Source of the DNA: Victivallales bacterium
Lineage (GTDB): Bacteria; Verrucomicrobiota; Lentisphaeria; Victivallales; GWF2-38-69
Direction of reading: 5' to 3'
Length of the DNA stretch: 52,773 nt
NCBI GenBank assembly: GCA_021733985.1
Contig: JAIPJT010000016.1
Span: 1-52,773 of the forward strand
Positions 26,872 to 36,303 of the stretch are shown piece after piece. The notes beneath the pieces were generated by a model. The model was not told the origin of the DNA. It ran no database searches and worked only from the letters and a program-made list of their open reading frames with translations. How positions within the stretch are numbered: the first letter of the stretch is position 1; each line of letters opens with the position of its first letter. The position numbers and the translations under genes were made by a program.

Positions 26872-28341
26872 ATGCATAAATCTTTATATAATTTTATGTT
26901 AAAAAAACAAAATAATCTAATAATTATATTATTTATTTTATTTATTTTACCCAGAATCAGTATTATTTACTATAGGACAGTAAACAAAATAAACAGGGAA
27001 GATATAATGCTGTATGCCACTTATTCCCTTGATTATACAGCCGCAGCATTATCCGGACAGAATTTTTACAAATACAGTTTCAGGGAACAGCAAAAACGTT
27101 TGAAAATTTTAAACAGGCAGAAAGGGTTTAAGAAAAACACAGACAGTTTCGGCTATTTTGAATATCCCCCTTTAGCTCTTCAATGGATTGTACTTCCAGG
27201 AAGAATTCTAACTGAATTTATCGATTTCTCAAAAACTTCTAGACCGATCATAAAATATTCCAAATATTATTGTATGCTTTACAGGCTCCAGTGTCTGGTA
27301 TTTGAATCGTTAATTTTTATATTTTTTTTAATATTTATTTTCAGGAGCAATATCACTCAACTTGCAAAGTTTAGTTCATCATTATGTCTTGCATTTATAA
27401 ATTTGTTAATGCCTCTAAAGCTTTACGAAAGAATTGATCTTTTAATTGCCTATTTGCTACTTACATCCGTACTTTTACTGTTTTGTTCCAAACATTATAT
27501 ATGGTCGTATTTAGCATTAGCTGTTGCAGTTAGTTTAAAAATAATCCCTGTAATCCTTATACCTGTATTGATAATTTACACATTAAAACCAGGCAGTTTC
27601 TTTAAACTGAAAACTATCATTAAAGATACGGGATTGAAAACATTTTCATTTATTTTACTTATATCATGTTTAACCGTCCCTTTTATTATTAAGTACGGCT
27701 CCGTTAGTCTTAATTTTATAAAATATCATACACAAAGAGGAATCCAGGAAGGATCAGTTTATGCCGGTTTTCTACAAACTTTTTATAAAATTATAGGAAA
27801 AACCAATTATAGATATTTCAATTTCGGTTCATATAATATAGAAGACATTTTCGGATACGGTGCTGATATTTTAAGTATACTTGTTGTTTTAGCTTTAATC
27901 GTTTTTTACTGTTTTGTTGCGGGAAAAACATATACGGTATATCAAAGTTGTGTTTTAAGCGACAACAAAATCTCTATTTACAATTTAATAAACAGATTGC
28001 TCTTAGTCAGGATTATCTATACCGTTTTTCTCGTTTTCTTTGTATTTTCAAAAATATTATCACCACAATATATTTACTGGATAGCACCACTGCTTGCTTT
28101 TGAGTTTGCCTACTCCGATGAAAATTCCATAAAAAATGTAATATTTTTTGTTTTTATAGAAATTTTAACTTTCGTGTTCAGCATTAGAAAAATGTTGCCA
28201 TTTGAAATAAACTATATAGAAACTGTTATTTTACTAACCAGAAATATTTTAATAATATGGTTCACTATAATTATGCTGAAGCAGTGTTTTAGTAAAAAAA
28301 GGACTGTTAATAATGAGATTAAAAGAAGCACCATCATATAA
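26872..28341 (+). CDS. GT87-like polytopic glycosyltransferase
   Basis: 489 aa from the ATG at 26872 (a TTG two codons earlier is possible; neither has a clear SD). About ten to eleven membrane helices. The first loop carries DIMLYATYSLDYTAAALSGQNFY and then FGYFEYPPLALQW, like the D...G-x-x-x-Y...YPP-L motif of GT87/DUF2029 mannosyltransferases that use polyprenyl-phosphate sugars. It overlaps the next gene by 29 nt, so they are co-translated. The acceptor is unknown, probably a surface glycan or glycolipid. Confidence 0.65.
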   Translation: MHKSLYNFMLKKQNNLIIILFILFILPRISIIYYRTVNKINREDIMLYATYSLDYTAAALSGQNFYKYSFREQQKRLKILNRQKGFKKNTDSFGYFEYPPLALQWIVLPGRILTEFIDFSKTSRPIIKYSKYYCMLYRLQCLVFESLIFIFFLIFIFRSNITQLAKFSSSLCLAFINLLMPLKLYERIDLLIAYLLLTSVLLLFCSKHYIWSYLALAVAVSLKIIPVILIPVLIIYTLKPGSFFKLKTIIKDTGLKTFSFILLISCLTVPFIIKYGSVSLNFIKYHTQRGIQEGSVYAGFLQTFYKIIGKTNYRYFNFGSYNIEDIFGYGADILSILVVLALIVFYCFVAGKTYTVYQSCVLSDNKISIYNLINRLLLVRIIYTVFLVFFVFSKILSPQYIYWIAPLLAFEFAYSDENSIKNVIFFVFIEILTFVFSIRKMLPFEINYIETVILLTRNILIIWFTIIMLKQCFSKKRTVNNEIKRSTII

Positions 28342-29308
28342 ATTCGCTCTTATTTATTTTATCCTGTCATTTATCCATATAAGAGTAAAGTTGGCAATAG
28401 CCCCTAACTGGTTTAACGGGAAGCTTGAATTCTGTCATAATCTTCTACTGAACTTTCAATATACAAATAATGAACAGTCCCGTTTACTGCAATTTTATAT
28501 ACCGGAATTTTTTCATCGTCTTTTCGGACTTTCAATTTTTCACTCTTATCTTCTGCAAAGATGGCTTTTCGTTTTTCTTGCACTTTACTTTTTTCACTGG
28601 TTTTTAAAAAAATGGTTTAAAGAAGAAGGATGTTTTATCTGTGTGATTTTTCTTACGGCAGTGACCCCTTTAACTTTTTATAACCATCTCCAGGAAAGTG
28701 CGCCGCTGCTTTCGTTAACTTTTCTTCTGTGTTTATGGGCAATACGAGAGGACCATAAAATATTATATTGCCTTATTTTAATATTCGGTACTATTAACAA
28801 TGAAACAATACTTTTTATGCCGGCTATATTTTTCTTTTATAACTTTAAAGGATTTTCACTTAAGAAATTCTTAAACTCTGCAGCTGATACAGTCTTTTGG
28901 GCACTGCCCGCCTATTTAACCTTCGGCTATATTCGCTATTTGACAAGAGGCTGCAAACACCTTGGAAATATTTTAAAAATACCTGATAACTTACATGGTT
29001 TGAGCTTATGTTTACAGCTTTCACCTTTAGATTACTGGAAAGCGTTCTATTTTTTCTTTATTTTTCTATATGGTTGTTTCTGGGTATTTGCTTATCTGAA
29101 GTTCAGGGAGAAACCTTTCTTTCTTCGCCGGGCATTATTAACAGTACCACTATTTATTATTCCGCATTTTATTACAGGTATTATTGCAGAAGCCAGACAA
29201 ATGCTTCCAATTGGATTTATCCTTATTCCTGCAGCAGTAATTTACCTGTTCCCGAATATAACCTGCGACAATAATCACAAAATCAATCATAATAACAGAG
29301 AAATTTAA
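28313..29308 (+). CDS. Polytopic membrane protein, glycosyltransferase-like
   Basis: 331 aa with about eight membrane segments. AAAGGA sits ahead of the ATG inside the end of the previous gene. The N-terminal loop (APNWFNGKLEFCHNLLLNF...LLQFYIPEFFHRLFG) has the position of a catalytic loop in GT-C enzymes but lacks an obvious acidic pair, so I cannot name a family. The 29-nt overlap implies that it works with the GT87-like protein. Confidence 0.6.
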   Translation: MRLKEAPSYKFALIYFILSFIHIRVKLAIAPNWFNGKLEFCHNLLLNFQYTNNEQSRLLQFYIPEFFHRLFGLSIFHSYLLQRWLFVFLALYFFHWFLKKWFKEEGCFICVIFLTAVTPLTFYNHLQESAPLLSLTFLLCLWAIREDHKILYCLILIFGTINNETILFMPAIFFFYNFKGFSLKKFLNSAADTVFWALPAYLTFGYIRYLTRGCKHLGNILKIPDNLHGLSLCLQLSPLDYWKAFYFFFIFLYGCFWVFAYLKFREKPFFLRRALLTVPLFIIPHFITGIIAEARQMLPIGFILIPAAVIYLFPNITCDNNHKINHNNREI

Positions 29309-29500
29309 AAAAAATATTTTTCATCCATTGTGCAAATGATAAAATAGAAGTAACTTCTTGTTTTTAAACATTTAACCTTTTTTAAATTTCTCTGCTGCAT
29401 TTTTTAGGATCATGCACCAATGTCCGGTCCGGAATTGGACAATCTCGCTTCCCTTGTCATACAAAGTGGATAAATAAAATTCAATTGTTTACGAGTGTAT

Positions 29501-31459
29501 TTATTTCTTTGGTTCAGGCGTAAAAGCGTTATTTCTGTAAATATAATCCATTATCGCCTGTGTATTGAATAATCTATTTTTCAATCTTCCGGATATGAAA
29601 GGCAGCTTAAGAGGATGGCGTTCGTTAGGATCACTTTCAAGATTGAAGATTTTAGATTTACCGGTAAGACAGGAATAAATATATTTATACTGTTTTTGTC
29701 TTATTGCAAGATGTTTTAAATAGAAAGGGGAATTCATGATTGCAAATCTTCGCTCAGCCTTTCTTGTCAAAGCAGTTCCTATAGAATGATTAACTGAAGA
29801 AATATTGCAAATATCCAAAATTGTAGGCAATATATCTACCTGACTTCCTACAGCTTCAATCTTTTTCGGCTCTTCAATTCTCCCGTCCGCCAGTATTAAA
29901 AAAGGAATCCTGCAATTTTCCTCATAAAGATAACGTATAAGCATATAATTATTTTTATGTTCTCCCATCGGATTAGGGGTATCTGATAATATAAAAACAA
30001 TAGTCTTTTTTGACAGATTATTTTTTCTAAGGAGATCCATAAAATAGCCGAGAGCATAATCAGTGTAATGAAAAGTCTGAAGAAAACTATAATATTCATC
30101 ATTTTCATCCACCCCAAAATCCGGAACTTTAAAGTTCACAGGTTTTTTCCAGGGATGATGGTTTGTTATAGTAAACGCTGTAATAAATGCCTTACGTCCT
30201 TTAATGTCCTGATTTTTCAACCATTTAACCATATCCTCCATTAAATATTTATCATGAAGTCCCCAGCTAGTTTTTTCTGCATGGGGATGCCTTTTTAAAA
30301 AGTAATCTTTCCCATGTACTTCATCAAAGCCATGCCTGGGAAAAAAAAGATCTTTTCGCTCAAAGAAAAGCGATCCGTTATGAAAATAACCGGTAATATA
30401 GCCTTTTGATCTAAAAATCTGAGGTAGTCCAATTAAAGGGATATCATATTCCTGAGATTGTATGGCTCTTTTAGTAAATCTTGGATATATCCCGAACAGA
30501 GTAGCAATTACCGCCCTGGTCGTTTGTATTCCGTTTGCATAGAAATTGGTGAAGAGTATTCCTTCTTTTGAAAGGCTGTCAAAATCAGGGCTCGGAGAAG
30601 GAGTAGACTCTGCTCCTAATACACCTATATCTGCAGCTCTGAAGGATTCTAAAAAAAGTATGATAATATGAGGTGTCTCATCTTTGTCACATTTTATGTT
30701 AAATAATTTTTTACCTTTGAATCCATAAGTATATTTTAATAAGGGATAACTTTTATCTAACTTCCTGTATCGTTCATTTTTTGGTGTTAAATATTTGGAG
30801 ATAAGCTTTTCAGCATCAACTTTACTTTTTTTATCATCAGAAAAGGATTCTAAAATACCTTTGAATAAAAAATTATTGATTAGGTAACCTGTCTTTGGCT
30901 TAAGCCCATTAGTATAAATCACAGCTAAAATAATAACTGGAATGAAAAACATTAATTTCAGAAAATCAACTGTTTTAGCTTTAAAGCATCTAACGTAAAA
31001 AATAAAAACCAATAAAGCAGAACAGCAAATCAATACTCCTCCTGTTATAAGCCAGTACAAACCCATTTCCTTTGCGGAATCATAAAAAGGCATAGGGCTC
31101 AAAAAGAAAGATAAAAATGAATAGTTCATCCTAATCCCGCTATTCAAATAAAGCAGAAAATCAAATAAATAGAACAGATTGATTATACTAAAAAATAGTA
31201 ATAACAGAGCGGCTGCCGCATATTTCCCTAGGAGTTTGTGCATCGATAAAACTATAATTATTGCTAAAAAGGCTATGCTGATATCCTGCATGAAACCTAC
31301 AATAAAATTAACTATAAAAAACAACTGCGGAGTATTGTCGGTAATGCCTGTTCTAACGACTGTAATAATGCGTAAGATTACAGGAAGTATAACAAATATT
31401 CCTGATAAAAAAAGAATATTATAAATAAACTTTACCCAATTTTTCCTTAAATTCTGCAT
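29501..31459 (-). CDS. LtaS/sulfatase-type membrane phosphotransferase
   Basis: 652 aa. Five N-terminal membrane helices (to about residue 195) precede an extracytoplasmic sulfatase-fold domain. Motifs: HIIILFLESFRAADIG with the metal-binding Glu, then NGIQTTRAVIATL with the nucleophile candidate Thr313/314, and ILSDTPNPMGEH near the second metal site. This is the architecture of lipoteichoic acid synthases and of phosphoglycerol or phosphoethanolamine transferases. In a Gram-negative host it more likely decorates envelope glycans, in line with the glycosyltransferase genes next to it. Repeat copy B ends 5 nt before the start codon, and no SD is seen. Confidence 0.82.
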   Translation of the reverse strand: MQNLRKNWVKFIYNILFLSGIFVILPVILRIITVVRTGITDNTPQLFFIVNFIVGFMQDISIAFLAIIIVLSMHKLLGKYAAAALLLLFFSIINLFYLFDFLLYLNSGIRMNYSFLSFFLSPMPFYDSAKEMGLYWLITGGVLICCSALLVFIFYVRCFKAKTVDFLKLMFFIPVIILAVIYTNGLKPKTGYLINNFLFKGILESFSDDKKSKVDAEKLISKYLTPKNERYRKLDKSYPLLKYTYGFKGKKLFNIKCDKDETPHIIILFLESFRAADIGVLGAESTPSPSPDFDSLSKEGILFTNFYANGIQTTRAVIATLFGIYPRFTKRAIQSQEYDIPLIGLPQIFRSKGYITGYFHNGSLFFERKDLFFPRHGFDEVHGKDYFLKRHPHAEKTSWGLHDKYLMEDMVKWLKNQDIKGRKAFITAFTITNHHPWKKPVNFKVPDFGVDENDEYYSFLQTFHYTDYALGYFMDLLRKNNLSKKTIVFILSDTPNPMGEHKNNYMLIRYLYEENCRIPFLILADGRIEEPKKIEAVGSQVDILPTILDICNISSVNHSIGTALTRKAERRFAIMNSPFYLKHLAIRQKQYKYIYSCLTGKSKIFNLESDPNERHPLKLPFISGRLKNRLFNTQAIMDYIYRNNAFTPEPKK

Positions 31460-31463
31460 AAAT

Positions 31464-31650
31464 TATACACAAGTGTATGCGATTTTTTTAATCCGGCGTA
31501 CTTCCCAATAGCGAAAACGAAGACGGAATGGTTTTATACTTAGTAAATGAACTTGGAATACACGTTATTTTTCGACCTTATCATTCGATACGGGTCAATG
31601 CCGTATGGTGTGATGGATAAATAAACCAAATCGTTCTGGATATATTATTG
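31464..31650 (+). repeat. Dispersed repeat, copy B (full length)
   Basis: 187 bp from TATACACAAGTGTATG to GGATATATTATTG. It fills the gap between the aldehyde dehydrogenase stop (37 nt away) and the LtaS-like start (5 nt away). Internal structure includes ATACAC/GTGTAT at the left end and ATACGG/CCGTAT in the core. Confidence 0.85.
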
Positions 31651-31686
31651 TTAAACTAAAATTTTTGAACAATTTTTTTCTTAAAA

Positions 31687-33051
31687 CTATTTCATATAAA
31701 CGGATTTAATGTTAACAAATTCCTTTATTCCATGATGAGAAATTTCTCTTCCATAGCCGCTGTTTTTTATACCGCCGAATGGCAGTCTTGGATCTGATTT
31801 TACAAAATCGTTAATTGCGCATAAGCCGACTTCAAGTTCGTTCCCGATTCTGCGACCCCTTTCAATATCTTTTGTAAAGACCGCGCCTCCAAGGCCGTAC
31901 TCAGTAGCATTCGCCAGTTCAACGGCTTCTTTTTCATTTTTAACGGGAATAATCGCTGCAACAGGACCGAAAGTTTCTTCATCAAATGCAGTCATTCCTT
32001 TTTTAACATTAGTAAGTACTGTGGCTTCATAAAGAAATCCTTTCCTGTCAGGAATATTCCCCCCCAAAATACATTCGGCACCTTCGTTAATACTTTTAAC
32101 AACCTGAGTATGTAATGAGTCTCTAATATCTTTTCTTGCCAGCGGGCCGTAAAGCGTATTTTTATTTTCCGGCTTATCTATTTTAAATTTTTTCATTTCT
32201 TCGACAAACAAATCTTCAATAACTTTTTGCTGATGCTCCATTACAAAAAAACGTTTAGCGGATATGCATGTCTGTCCTGAATTAATAAGCCTGCTTGTAA
32301 CACACAGCTTTACTGCTTTTTCTATATCAGCGTCTTCTAAAATAATATATGGGTCACTGCCCCCCAGTTCCAGTACTGTTTTTTTTACGGCTTCCCCGGC
32401 TGTTTTTGCAACACTTTTGCCGGCTTGGACACTGCCTGTTAAAGAAACAGCTTTAACTGTCGGATTTTTTATAATATCTGTTATTTGCGGAATACCGACA
32501 ATCAGTGTTTTGAAAGTGTCTTTAGGGAAACCGGCTTCTTCAAAAGCTTTTTCTATGGCCAGTGCGCATCCTGTAGTATTCGGAGAATGTTTCAAAAGAA
32601 CAGTGTTACCGGCCATCATCGTAGGCACTGCAAATCTCAGAACCTGCCAAAACGGGAAATTCCAGGGCATAACACCTAAAACAGTACCGATCGGCGTGTG
32701 AGTAATATAACTCTCGGAAGCTTCTGTTTTAATTATTTCATCAGCAAGAAACTTTTCAGCATTTTCAGCATAATATCTGCAAACCATTGTGCACTTCTCT
32801 ATTTCCGGGACTGCTGTGGTTATCGGCCGGCCCATTTCCCGCATCATTATTGCAGCATATATTTCTTTATTTCTTAAAAGAATATGAATTAATCTTTGAA
32901 ACAGGGCTGCCCTTTTTTCAAATGATATATTTTTCCAGTAAATAAAAGCTTTGGCAGACTGATTAAGAATTGTTGAAATTTCTTTTTCTGTGTGAAACGG
33001 GTATCTTTCTAAAATTTCCTCAGTGAATGGATTAACTGTTACAATGGACAT
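31687..33051 (-). CDS. NAD(P)-dependent aldehyde dehydrogenase (succinate-semialdehyde type)
   Basis: 454 aa from the ATG at 33051, which has AAGGAGC 6 nt upstream; a 15-codon open extension is rejected. Blocks: VMPWNFPFWQ, KHSPNT, LTGSVQAGKSVA (cofactor), catalytic ELGGSDP Glu and SGQTCISAKR Cys, and DETFGPVAA. The short length and the N-terminus (VTVNPFTEEILERYPFHT) fit the Sad/YneI-like succinate-semialdehyde dehydrogenases, but the true aldehyde is uncertain. It stands alone upstream of repeat B. Confidence 0.85.
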   Translation of the reverse strand: MSIVTVNPFTEEILERYPFHTEKEISTILNQSAKAFIYWKNISFEKRAALFQRLIHILLRNKEIYAAIMMREMGRPITTAVPEIEKCTMVCRYYAENAEKFLADEIIKTEASESYITHTPIGTVLGVMPWNFPFWQVLRFAVPTMMAGNTVLLKHSPNTTGCALAIEKAFEEAGFPKDTFKTLIVGIPQITDIIKNPTVKAVSLTGSVQAGKSVAKTAGEAVKKTVLELGGSDPYIILEDADIEKAVKLCVTSRLINSGQTCISAKRFFVMEHQQKVIEDLFVEEMKKFKIDKPENKNTLYGPLARKDIRDSLHTQVVKSINEGAECILGGNIPDRKGFLYEATVLTNVKKGMTAFDEETFGPVAAIIPVKNEKEAVELANATEYGLGGAVFTKDIERGRRIGNELEVGLCAINDFVKSDPRLPFGGIKNSGYGREISHHGIKEFVNIKSVYMK

Positions 33052-33177
33052 TTTTGGGCTCCTTCTTAGTAGTTTAACCCGGTTTAAATCACACAAGGCA
33101 ACAAAATGCAGCTCTAGTAACTACCGCTAATTGCTGTTAACGATGCAGGTGCAGCGCAATGCGTAAACCCGCAGCGG

Positions 33178-33272
33178 TTTGAACTTTACAAATTAATATA
33201 AATATCACTTTCAAAACATTACAGTTGAAAATATATATAAATAAGTTATTTAAAACCTTTGTAAAGTTCAAA
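33178..33272. repeat. 15-bp perfect inverted repeat around 65 bp
   Basis: TTTGAACTTTACAAA at 33178-33192 and its exact complement TTTGTAAAGTTCAAA at 33258-33272. The 65-bp spacer is AT-rich. It could be a long hairpin, a paired operator or a tiny non-autonomous element. Confidence 0.55.
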
Positions 33273-33372
33273 TGCATAATCATAATTTGGGTTAAAATTG
33301 TTGTACGGAATATAAAAATTTTAAATTATAAAAAATTTATTATTTTACAGTTGTAATAATAAGAGTTAAATT

Positions 33373-33546
33373 TATACCCATAACGTTTTGGTTTATTTAT
33401 CCGTATCGAATGATATGGTTGAAAAATAAAATGTATGTCCAAGTGCAGTTACGAAGGACAAAAACCATTCCGCCTTCGTTTTCGCTATTGCGGAACTATG
33501 CCGGATTAAAAAAAACTGCATACGCATACACATACACTTGTGTATA
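33373..33546 (-). repeat. Dispersed repeat, copy C
   Basis: Nearly full copy in minus orientation, lacking about 20 bp of the GTCATACCGTATGGTGTGATG segment. Its TATACACAAGTGTATG end lies 37 nt before the yjbQ start codon. Confidence 0.85.
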
Positions 33547-33582
33547 TGTTTAATATTAATAATTTAATACAGGAGTTTCAAA

Positions 33583-34002
33583 ATGAAAAGTTACAAAAAA
33601 GAATTGTGGTTTAATGTCCCGGGTAGAAGAGGTTTTGTTAACATCACCCGGCAAGTTGAAAAATGTTTGAAAGAATCTAAGGTTCAGGAAGGTCTGGTAC
33701 TTGTAAATGCAATGCATATAACTGCGTCAGTTTTCATTAATGATAATGAAAGCGGGCTTCACCATGACTATGAAAAATGGCTTGAAGGACTGGCCCCACA
33801 TCAACCATTATCACGATATGAACATAATTCTACCGGTGAAGATAACGGTGATGCACACCTAAAAAGGCAGGTTATGGGAAGGGAAGTTGTTGTCGCCATT
33901 ACTTCCGGACAATTGGATTTTGGCCCCTGGGAGCAAATCTTTTATGGTGAATTTGACGGTAGAAGACGTAAGCGGGTACTTGTAAAAATAATAGGTGAGT
34001 AA
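33583..34002 (+). CDS. YjbQ family protein (UPF0047)
   Basis: 139 aa, usual length. Family blocks: [79 protein letters not shown] and [16 protein letters not shown]. YjbQ proteins show weak thiamine-phosphate synthase activity in vitro, but their normal role is unclear. AGGAG precedes the ATG. Repeat copy C lies directly upstream. Confidence 0.93.
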   Translation: MKSYKKELWFNVPGRRGFVNITRQVEKCLKESKVQEGLVLVNAMHITASVFINDNESGLHHDYEKWLEGLAPHQPLSRYEHNSTGEDNGDAHLKRQVMGREVVVAITSGQLDFGPWEQIFYGEFDGRRRKRVLVKIIGE

Positions 34003-34180
34003 TAATTCTGAAATTATCTTTATTAGAAATAAAACAAAATTTAATATTGCTAAATATTTTATTTTTAATATTATATAGGATATACTTGCAGATAAGTCAG
34101 ATTATTTTTTGAAACAAAAAGGTTTCACGGTTGTCTGATTTAACTTGAAGGGTGAATTAATCAAAATTTAACTTGTGAAA

Positions 34181-34263
34181 TATGATATTATACAAAAGTC
34201 GATTTAATTTATTTACCCATCACACCATGCGGTATTGATCTGTATCGAATGATAAGGTTGAGA
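34181..34263 (-). repeat. Dispersed repeat, fragment E
   Basis: Right-end fragment in minus orientation: TTATTTACCCATCACACCAT...TGTATCGAATGATAAGGTTG matches the 3' half of copies B and D. The left half is missing. It lies 33 nt before the auxiliary lipoprotein start codon. Confidence 0.7.
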
Positions 34264-34295
34264 ATTAGTAATTAAAATTCCTGTAGGTTTTAGAC

Positions 34296-34874
34296 ATGAA
34301 ATATGTTTATAATTGTTTTATCTGTTTTATAATTGTTTTATCTGTTTCCAGCTGTACTCCATTTAAAGGCAGCGATACAATACACTATTTTACAATAAGT
34401 ATGCCACAGCCTTTAATAAATAAAAAGGAGAAAGCGGCTGTGAAGGCAAGAATAAAAGTATGCCGTATTACAGCAGACGGTGTTTACGGCAGAAAAATGT
34501 ATTTTACTGCCCCGCCTAACGGAGTGTTTTTTGACAGTTGTAACTGTTGGGCCCAGAAGCCCGCAGTAATGTTAACAAACTATTTTTCAATATACCTTGG
34601 TTCAAGAATGGCGCCAGAAGGAAAAGTTATAAAAGTTTATTATTCACTTTCCGGAAAGATATTGAGTTTTGACGCTAATATGAAAACAAAAAAAGCAAAA
34701 CTGATGATAAAGCTCCAGCTTGAAAATAATAATGGGAAAATCCTAATAGATAAGATATATACTGTGCAAAAGAGGATGAAAAAGCTGACTGCTTCAGATT
34801 TTGCACAGGCTATGACAGAGGCTTCCAGGGAAACAGCTTCTTTATTTTATCAGGATTTAAAAAAACAATTTTAA
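34296..34874 (+). CDS. PqiC-like ABC/MCE auxiliary lipoprotein
   Basis: 192 aa. A signal peptide ends in the lipobox VSSC (Cys20). The mature part has the pattern of ABC-type transport auxiliary proteins (DUF330/PqiC): HYFTISMP, ARIKVCRITADGVYGRKMYF, SCNCWAQKPAVMLTNYFSIYL. Such lipoproteins work with MCE-type lipid transporters at the outer membrane. The usual ATPase, permease and MlaD genes are not adjacent. A 20-bp tandem duplication (34307-34346) lies inside the signal peptide. The next gene, hpt, follows at 14 nt. Confidence 0.75.
   Translation: MKYVYNCFICFIIVLSVSSCTPFKGSDTIHYFTISMPQPLINKKEKAAVKARIKVCRITADGVYGRKMYFTAPPNGVFFDSCNCWAQKPAVMLTNYFSIYLGSRMAPEGKVIKVYYSLSGKILSFDANMKTKKAKLMIKLQLENNNGKILIDKIYTVQKRMKKLTASDFAQAMTEASRETASLFYQDLKKQF
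34307..34346 (+). repeat. 20-bp tandem duplication in signal-peptide codons
   Basis: TTATAATTGTTTTATCTGTT occurs twice head to tail. Since 20 is not a multiple of three, the second copy is read in a different frame, giving YNCFICF then IIVLSV. Both are hydrophobic. Confidence 0.9.
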
Positions 34875-34888
34875 ATTGGGAAATTATT

Positions 34889-35425
34889 ATGGAAACAGTG
34901 GTTAATCCGAGAGTTCTTGTTAATGAAGAAAAAATTAGAGAAAGAGTGAAAGTATTAGGGGAAAAGATCACGAATGAATATCAGGGAAAAAAACTTACAA
35001 TTATCTGTATTCTTAAAGGCTGCATCCCGTTTGTAGCAGATTTAATAAGGAATATCCCTATACCTTTTAAAGTTGATGTGATTCATGCTTCTTCGTATAT
35101 TAATACTAAAAGTTCCGGGAAGGTGAACATTCATTCAGAACCGCTACTCAATTTAAAAGGCAGGCATGTTCTTTTAATAGATGATATACTCGATACCGGG
35201 AAAACACTGAGCATAATTTCAACACGGATTCATGAAAAACATCAGCCTGAATCCATTAAATTCTGTGTACTGCTTGATAAGCCGTCAAGAAGAACGGAGA
35301 ACATATTTGCGGATTATGCAGGGTTTGAGATACCTAATTCATTTGTCGTTGGATACGGCCTGGATTTCAACGAGTATTACAGGAACCTTCCGTACATTGG
35401 AATATTAAATTCAGATCAGTGCTGA
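34889..35425 (+). CDS. hpt: Hypoxanthine phosphoribosyltransferase
   Basis: 178 aa, full length. PRPP-binding loop LLIDDILDTGKT (about residues 95-106), the ICILKGCIPFVADL block and the C-terminal VVGYGLDFNEYYRNLPYIG motif. It salvages hypoxanthine and guanine to IMP and GMP in the cytoplasm. It starts 14 nt after the lipoprotein gene with a weak GGGA SD, so the two probably share an mRNA, although their roles are unrelated. Confidence 0.93.
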   Translation: METVVNPRVLVNEEKIRERVKVLGEKITNEYQGKKLTIICILKGCIPFVADLIRNIPIPFKVDVIHASSYINTKSSGKVNIHSEPLLNLKGRHVLLIDDILDTGKTLSIISTRIHEKHQPESIKFCVLLDKPSRRTENIFADYAGFEIPNSFVVGYGLDFNEYYRNLPYIGILNSDQC

Positions 35426-35518
35426 ATCAAAGCAATCATTTGAATTTCAAAGAAGGTTTTGCCCGGAACCTGCAGATATAGTAGTGTGTATATGTAGGTA
35501 AACAAAAACAATATTGAA

Positions 35519-35992
35519 TTAAATTAATTTTACAGCAGCAATTTTGTATGTGTTGTCTTTTCTTTTTGTAATATAGATTTCTATCAGAATATCATCTTTT
35601 GTTTTAGAGTAACGGGCTTTCCAAAGCATTATTTTATAGTTTCCTTTTTTCCAGAAGCCTACATATTCTTTGCCTTTGAAGTTCCCAAGTTCATTTTTGA
35701 CTGCATCAGCTGCTTCTGTAAAAACTTTTTTATTAAAATATTTTTTGTTCTGTTTTGTAAAATCACGGCTGTAGAGAGCGTAGTTATTTTCAGATAGTCC
35801 TTCTATAATGCTTGTTATCATCAGTTTCCCTGCCTCGATAGAAGTTTTACATTCGGAGACTCCTTTAGTAGCTGAAACGGTGTTTGCTTTTTGGGGCTTT
35901 TTGATCTTTTCATCTACTTTTGTTGTTGAGCATGAGCTAAACATCAAAAGTGCGCATAAAATAATAAGTAACGAGGAAATTTTTTTTACCAT
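35519..35992 (-). CDS. Lipoprotein with DUF3887-like domain
   Basis: 157 aa. Signal peptide with lipobox (MFSSC, Cys at 21). The mature region (residues 55-157) has the pattern LSENNYALYSRDFT, KVFTEAADAVKNELGNFKG and a closing set of beta strands (YKIMLWKARYSK, DILIEIYITKRKDN), which resembles the small NTF2-like DUF3887 fold. The function is unknown. SD CAGGAG. It is a single gene, convergent with hpt. Confidence 0.7.
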   Translation of the reverse strand: MVKKISSLLIILCALLMFSSCSTTKVDEKIKKPQKANTVSATKGVSECKTSIEAGKLMITSIIEGLSENNYALYSRDFTKQNKKYFNKKVFTEAADAVKNELGNFKGKEYVGFWKKGNYKIMLWKARYSKTKDDILIEIYITKRKDNTYKIAAVKLI

Positions 35993-36303
35993 TTTTTCTA
36001 CTCCTGAGATTTTAGTAATTACAACTGAAACAACATCTTTGGATTAAGGATAAAACATAAAAACAACTTTTCTATCGGAGTACTTGCTTGTGTCATGGAA
36101 AAGACGCAGCAGTTATGCAAAAAAAAGGGTATTTCTGCCTTCCGTCTTCATTAAACTATAGTTGGTTTAAGAAGGCGCTACTCCGACTATTTGAATTAAG
36201 ATATTATGAAAATATACAAATCTTATTATACCCTATAAAACAACAGCTACCATATATATGAGACTTTTTTTTAATTTTTTTCAGCATAGTTTTTTGCAAA
36301 AAA
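35993..36303. other. Gap with long-range inverted segments
   Basis: There is no gene. TCGGAGTA (36075-36082) pairs with TACTCCGA (36179-36186), and within it AAGACG pairs with CGTCTT, so roughly 112 nt could fold into a long stem. The rest is AT-rich. Confidence 0.4.

Larger units (their letters stand above)
33052..33582. other. Divergent gap with inverted repeat and repeat C
   Basis: 531 nt between divergent genes and no coding frame. It holds a 15-bp perfect inverted repeat (33178-33192 with 33258-33272) and dispersed repeat copy C (33373-33546). About 33280-33370 is AT-rich, and about 33100-33177 is of mixed composition with nothing recognised. Confidence 0.5.

Noticed and set aside
33052-33096. 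15-codon extension of the aldehyde dehydrogenase
   Set aside because: AAGGAGC stands just before the ATG at 33051, and homologues start at that point.
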